DNA from: an uncultured Sutterella sp.
GTDB taxonomy: Bacteria; Pseudomonadota; Gammaproteobacteria; Burkholderiales; Burkholderiaceae_F
Direction: 5' to 3'
NCBI GenBank assembly: GCA_900544335.1
Contig: UQUS01000026.1
Location: forward strand, 1-25,456
Length of the DNA stretch: 25,456 bases
The translations under genes were made by a program, and so were the position numbers. Position 1 is the stretch's first letter. The number at the start of each line of letters is the position of its first letter. The notes beneath the pieces were generated by a model. It was not told the origin of the DNA. It ran no database searches and worked only from the letters and a program-made list of their open reading frames with translations. Positions 22,029 to 25,456 of the stretch are shown here, piece by piece.

Positions 22029-23931
22029 CGGAATCTTTCCCCAAATGCTGCAAACGGGCGGAAATCTTCGCCTGAACCGTTGTGTTATCAATGCCGGCAT
22101 CGACAAATAGTTCGGAATTGGTGCCCTGGGCAATAAAGCGGTCCGGGAGCCCCACTTGAAGCGTCGGCACGAGAATGCCTTCTTCGGCCAGGACTTCGAG
22201 GACGCCGCTTCCCGCACCCCCAGCAATAACGCCCTCCTCGGCCGTCACGACCAAATCATGTTCCCGCGCTGAGCTGCAAATCGTTTGAACATCCAAGGGT
22301 TTGACAAAGCGCATGTCAACGACCGTGGCATCGAACTTTAAGGCTGTCTCCCAAAGGTTTTTAACCATGGAGCCGAAGGCAAAAATCACAACACGCCCGA
22401 AATCGGTCTTTTGCGTTTGACGGAGAATACGCGCACGCCCCACGGGCAGTGTCTCAAAGCCGTTTCCGGCATCAACACCCCGCCCTGTGGCTCTCGGATA
22501 ACGCACGGCCGCAGGAGTCCCGAGTTTGACGGCCGTCGTGAGCATCTTGCGGCATTCGGCCTCATCGCTCGGGGCCATAATCGTCATATTCGGAAGACTC
22601 CGTAAATACGCCAAATCAAACGCGCCGTGGTGCGTGGCTCCGTCGGCACCCACGATACCGGCCCTGTCGACGGCAAAGGTCACAGGCAGGTTCTGTAGTG
22701 CCACATCGTGCAAAATCTGATCGTAGGCTCGCTGCGCAAAGGTCGAATAAATTGCCACAACCGGGTGCAATCCTTCGCACGCCAAGCCAGCCGCATATGT
22801 GACGGCATGCTGCTCGCAGATCGCCACATCGCGATAGCGCTCCGGGAACCGCTTTTCAAATTCCACAAGGCCGCTTCCTTCGCGCATCGCCGGTGTAATG
22901 GCATAAAGCTTCGGGTCGACCTCGGCCATATCGCAAATCCACTTGGAAAAGACTTCCGTGTACGTCGGATGCAGGGGATCGACTTGGCGCATCACCGGGT
23001 GCGCCGGATCAAAGGGGCCGACGCCGTGATAAGTCGTCGGATCTTTTTCCGCAGGTTCATAGCCCTTGCCCTTGACGGTGCGCACGTGTAGGACAATCGG
23101 ACCCATGGGGCCTTCTAAGTCTCTTAATTTCGTGAGCATGCGCACGAGCCCTACCACATCGTGTCCGTCAATCGGACCGAAGTAGTTAAGGTCGTAGGTC
23201 GAGAAAATCGACGACGGAGGACTTAAAAAGTTCACCGTCTGCTTTTCTACGCGCTTAGCCAGTTCATGCAAGGTCGGTGTGTTTTTCAAAATCGACTTAC
23301 CGAGATTGCGCATCTTCCAGAAAGGACTCGTACTCACGAGCTTTCCGAGGTGCCCACAAAGCGCACCGACAGGAGGCGAAATCGAGCAGTTGTTGTCGTT
23401 AAGGATGATTAAAAGACGAATGCCTTCCTTGTAGTCACCGGCATGGTTTAACGCCTCGCTTGCCATACCGCCCGTTAAAGCTCCGTCCCCGATAACGGCA
23501 ATGTGCCAGCGTTTGTCGTGCCCCTCAAGATGCGAGGCAACGGCCATCCCGAGAGCCGCTGAAATCGACGTGGACGAATGCGCCGTTCCGAAAGCGTCGT
23601 ACTCGCTTTCATCGCGACGCGGAAAGCCCGACAGGCCCTTATATTGACGAACGCGTTTTAGTCCCTCACGGCGCCCGGTCAAAATCTTATGGGCATAAGC
23701 CTGGTGACCGACATCCCAGACAAGCCTGTCATCGGGCGTGTTAAAGACATAGTGAAGAGCGAGCGCAAGCTCCACACTTCCGAGGGAACTTGAAAGGTGC
23801 CCGCCCGTGTGGCTCACGCACTCGATAATGTAGGAACGAATCTCGCGGGCCACGTCGGAGAGCTTTTCCACGGGAAGTTTTCTTAAATCCGCCGGGCTGT
23901 CAATCGTTTGTAAAAGAGTGGTTTCTGTCAT
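22012..23931 (-). CDS. dxs: 1-deoxy-D-xylulose-5-phosphate synthase
   Basis: Thiamine-diphosphate enzyme condensing pyruvate and glyceraldehyde 3-phosphate, the first step of the MEP isoprenoid route and a source of thiamine and pyridoxal precursors. At 639 aa it is standard. The N-terminal HTGGHLSSSLGSVEL begins at residue 41. The TPP-binding motif GDGALTGG starts at 148 and its partner Asn lies near 178-180 (LNDNN). Catalytic E373 lies in CEQHAVTYAAG. GIVGADGATHHGAFD and the C-terminal transketolase domain follow. The ATG overlaps the ispA stop by 4 bp. It is third in xseB-ispA-dxs-murB. Confidence 0.97.
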   Translation of the reverse strand: MTETTLLQTIDSPADLRKLPVEKLSDVAREIRSYIIECVSHTGGHLSSSLGSVELALALHYVFNTPDDRLVWDVGHQAYAHKILTGRREGLKRVRQYKGLSGFPRRDESEYDAFGTAHSSTSISAALGMAVASHLEGHDKRWHIAVIGDGALTGGMASEALNHAGDYKEGIRLLIILNDNNCSISPPVGALCGHLGKLVSTSPFWKMRNLGKSILKNTPTLHELAKRVEKQTVNFLSPPSSIFSTYDLNYFGPIDGHDVVGLVRMLTKLRDLEGPMGPIVLHVRTVKGKGYEPAEKDPTTYHGVGPFDPAHPVMRQVDPLHPTYTEVFSKWICDMAEVDPKLYAITPAMREGSGLVEFEKRFPERYRDVAICEQHAVTYAAGLACEGLHPVVAIYSTFAQRAYDQILHDVALQNLPVTFAVDRAGIVGADGATHHGAFDLAYLRSLPNMTIMAPSDEAECRKMLTTAVKLGTPAAVRYPRATGRGVDAGNGFETLPVGRARILRQTQKTDFGRVVIFAFGSMVKNLWETALKFDATVVDMRFVKPLDVQTICSSAREHDLVVTAEEGVIAGGAGSGVLEVLAEEGILVPTLQVGLPDRFIAQGTNSELFVDAGIDNTTVQAKISARLQHLGKDSDDRIA

Positions 23932-24866
23932 TTCGTCCGCCCGATCATGGTATGCGCAAGGTCCGCTAAATGTAAAATTGCAGAGGACTCAAATAGTCCC
24001 GTTTGTTCAATCGTGTTAAGGGCTTCAAGAGCCGCCTCCAGGGTACTTGAAGCGAGTTTTCGTGACGCATCTAACCCCAAAAGCGACACATAGGTCGGCT
24101 TGTGGCAAAGCGCGTCTTTACCGACTGATTTTCCGAGCGTAGCCGTATCGCTTGTCACATCAAGGATATCATCGACAACCTGAAACCCTAAGCCGATTGC
24201 TTCGCTAAACTCGGTTAACTGTTCTCGACTCGATTCGTAGCGCGTCCTCTCGCCGCACAAGGCACCCATCTGAACAGAAGAGCGAATAAGTGCCCCGGTT
24301 TTAAGGCGATGCATGTGCCGCAAAAGGTCGAGTGCCATAGGTTTTCCGACGTGCTCCAAATCGATGGCCTGACCGGCACACATGCCCTCTCGCCCGCACG
24401 CCTCGGCAAAGCAATCGATAATCGCAAGGCGCGCGTGTTCGCTCACAGCAAGCTTCGTTAAAAGAGAAAACGCCTCAGGCTGCAGGGCATCGCCTGCGAG
24501 CATGGCCTCGGCTTCACCGAACGCCACGTGGCACGTGGGTTTTCCGCGACGCAACGTGTCATTGTCCATGCACGGCAAATCGTCATGCACCAGCGAATAC
24601 GCATGCACGTATTCCACGGCAGTTGCCACATCGGTTAAAACCGCATCATGAGCACCGGTAAGCTCTCCGGCAGCGAACACCAAAAGCGCCCGAATGCGCT
24701 TGCCGCCCCCGGTGACGGCATAGGCCATCGCGTCAACGAGAGTGGATTGTGTCGCGTCGTGCGGAATCAAACGCGTTTTCGCATTGGTTTCGACGGCATC
24801 GCGACGCGGCGCTGCCCAAGCCTCGAATGCGGTTCGATTAAACACGTGATTTTTTAACACTGACAT
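23928..24866 (-). CDS. ispA: Farnesyl diphosphate synthase
   Basis: Adds isopentenyl diphosphate to dimethylallyl and geranyl diphosphate to give C15 farnesyl diphosphate for undecaprenyl lipids and quinones. The first Asp-rich motif is DDLPCMDND (from D95), with the HAYSLVH stretch before it matching E. coli IspA. The second is VVDDILD (D232, D233, D236). GGGKRIRALL and the KT-GALIRSS block are also present. At 312 aa it is slightly long. The start ATG at 24866 lies 14 bp after xseB with no evident Shine-Dalgarno, suggesting coupling. The product specificity is an inference from residues before the first motif. Confidence 0.95.
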   Translation of the reverse strand: MSVLKNHVFNRTAFEAWAAPRRDAVETNAKTRLIPHDATQSTLVDAMAYAVTGGGKRIRALLVFAAGELTGAHDAVLTDVATAVEYVHAYSLVHDDLPCMDNDTLRRGKPTCHVAFGEAEAMLAGDALQPEAFSLLTKLAVSEHARLAIIDCFAEACGREGMCAGQAIDLEHVGKPMALDLLRHMHRLKTGALIRSSVQMGALCGERTRYESSREQLTEFSEAIGLGFQVVDDILDVTSDTATLGKSVGKDALCHKPTYVSLLGLDASRKLASSTLEAALEALNTIEQTGLFESSAILHLADLAHTMIGRTK

Positions 24867-24880
24867 AAAAGAAGCGTTCT

Positions 24881-25120
24881 TTAGAAGGGAACGTCATCCG
24901 TGCCCTCTTGTGCGGCAAGCGTTCCGTCAGGCTTTAAGACCTGAAGCTTTTTCCGGGCCGTTTCCAAGGCTTCTTGGCAAATCCCCGCGAGTTCTTGCCC
25001 GCGCTGGTACTTTTGGACGCACTCATCGAGCGTTAAGTTGCCCTCTTCCATCGCTTGGACGATGGTTTCGAGTTCGGCAATCGCTTGCTCAAAGGTCGGT
25101 TTTTTAGGCGGCTTCCCCAT
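24881..25120 (-). CDS. xseB: Exodeoxyribonuclease VII small subunit
   Basis: Small helical subunit that binds XseA to form exonuclease VII, which degrades single-stranded DNA. The 79-aa sequence has the family core FEQAIAELETIVQAMEEGNL and TLDECVQKYQRGQELAGICQ, ending TARKKLQVL, followed by a short acidic tail. It is the first gene of the xseB-ispA-dxs operon, the classic arrangement. xseA is not in the window. The ATG is preceded only by a weak purine stretch. Confidence 0.95.
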   Translation of the reverse strand: MGKPPKKPTFEQAIAELETIVQAMEEGNLTLDECVQKYQRGQELAGICQEALETARKKLQVLKPDGTLAAQEGTDDVPF

Positions 25121-25293
25121 ATGTTCTGATCTTTTTCACACAAAGGTTTCAACGATTTCAAGTGCGATGGATTTTACCGCAAAGACATCGGATTTATCGG
25201 GGAAAGTTCAAATTTTTCTACCGCCTGAAAAGGGCATGAATTGCACTTAAACGCCTCCCTCGGAGGCCCTGAAAAAATGCCGATGGCTGACCG
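25121..25293 (-). promoter_or_regulatory. xseB upstream region
   Basis: About 170 bp with no gene. On the minus strand TAAAAT (25171-25176) could be a -10 box 50 bp before xseB, but no good -35 accompanies it. A perfect hairpin GCCTCC/GGAGGC with a 3-nt loop lies at 25253-25267 and has only a short T3 tail on the minus strand, so it may be a second, weak stop after tRNA-Gly. Confidence 0.35.
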
Positions 25294-25313
25294 AAAAACC
25301 AAAAGGGCTTTGG
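25294..25313 (-). terminator. Terminator downstream of tRNA-Gly
   Basis: On the minus strand CCAAA pairs with TTTGG around a 5-nt loop (25299-25313), followed by T5 (25294-25298). The stem is short but correctly placed, about 67 bp past the tRNA 3' end and before the xseB promoter region. Confidence 0.5.
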
Positions 25314-25379
25314 CAAGGTCAAACGCAAACACGAAAAGCCCGCTTAAGGCACTACAAACGAAGGGGGAAAGAGAGAATT

Positions 25380-25455
25380 TGGAGCGGGAGACGAGTCTCG
25401 AACTCGCGACCTCAACCTTGGCAAGGTTGCGCTCTACCAACTGAGCTACTCCCGC
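25380..25455 (-). tRNA. tRNA-Gly (anticodon GCC)
   Basis: On the minus strand the acceptor GCGGGAG pairs with CTCCCGC, followed by T and an encoded CCA (25380-25382). TAGCTCAGTTGGTAGAGC forms the D-arm. The anticodon arm reads CAACC-TTGCCAA-GGTTG with GCC, and the T-arm contains GTTCGAG. It is 76 nt, complete, ending one base from the window edge, and stands upstream of the xseB operon. Confidence 0.97.
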
Positions 25456-25456
25456 A

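Noticed and set aside
22029..22226. N-terminal extension of murB by 66 residues
   Set aside because: It lies wholly inside dxs in another frame, is not MurB-like, and the 339-aa form matches the family length.
1..25456. CRISPR array, insertion sequence, replication origin or phage structural genes
   Set aside because: I saw no regularly spaced repeats, no transposase or integrase, and no cluster of DnaA boxes or phage genes.

Overview
The window looks like chromosomal DNA from a Gram-negative betaproteobacterium, probably Burkholderiales and possibly a gut-type lineage such as Sutterellaceae. Three things suggest this: RNase E has betaproteobacterial-type catalytic blocks; rne, rluC, a HAD phosphatase, an RsmI-like methylase, maf and yceD sit together in the usual betaproteobacterial neighbourhood; and map-glnD and xseB-ispA-dxs are conserved pairs or triplets. 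The family-level placement is inference. Most of the window is dense housekeeping sequence of moderately high GC. The exception is about 1.9 kb at the left end, which is visibly richer in A and T.

Left end (1-1900): an accessory segment. Positions 1-320 hold no convincing gene but do hold several hairpins, two or three terminator-like structures and a candidate small RNA with its own extended -10 promoter (158-280). Next, on the minus strand, is a HigB-like toxin followed by a large HTH plus ImmA/IrrE-metallopeptidase antitoxin. A perfect 9-bp inverted repeat overlaps the operon's -10 box. The segment lies against the 3' end of tRNA-Ser(UGA) at 1944-2033, which suggests an island junction.

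2058-5852 (minus strand): mltG, tmk, holB, panC and then a 38-codon hydrophobic small ORF form a tight operon joining cell-wall synthesis, dTTP synthesis, the DNA polymerase clamp loader and pantothenate synthesis. 5937-10144 (plus strand): ygfZ, map and glnD are divergent from mltG and cover Fe-S maintenance, N-terminal Met removal and nitrogen signalling. Two tandem LysE/RhtB exporters follow (10183-11511), convergent with a secreted class A acid phosphatase.

12439-19457: yceD (minus) is divergent from maf and an RsmI-like methylase (plus). A HAD phosphatase and rluC (minus) are divergent from rne (plus). yceD has lost its usual downstream partner rpmF and the plsX-fab genes. rne has a roughly 640-nt leader with several strong hairpins, an extra segment of about 28 residues in its catalytic half and a long charged tail. 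A strong terminator separates it from convergent aroC.

19541-25455: aroC (minus) faces away from an unrecognised 107-aa ORF (plus), whose end overlaps murB. The minus-strand operon xseB, ispA, dxs, murB makes the exonuclease VII small subunit, farnesyl diphosphate, DXP and the UDP-MurNAc precursor, so isoprenoid and peptidoglycan precursor genes are joined. tRNA-Gly(GCC) lies at the right edge. The items most worth a second look are the small RNA candidate, the TA operator, the 38-aa small ORF, the rne leader and the RNase E insertion. I see no CRISPR array, insertion sequence or phage structural gene.
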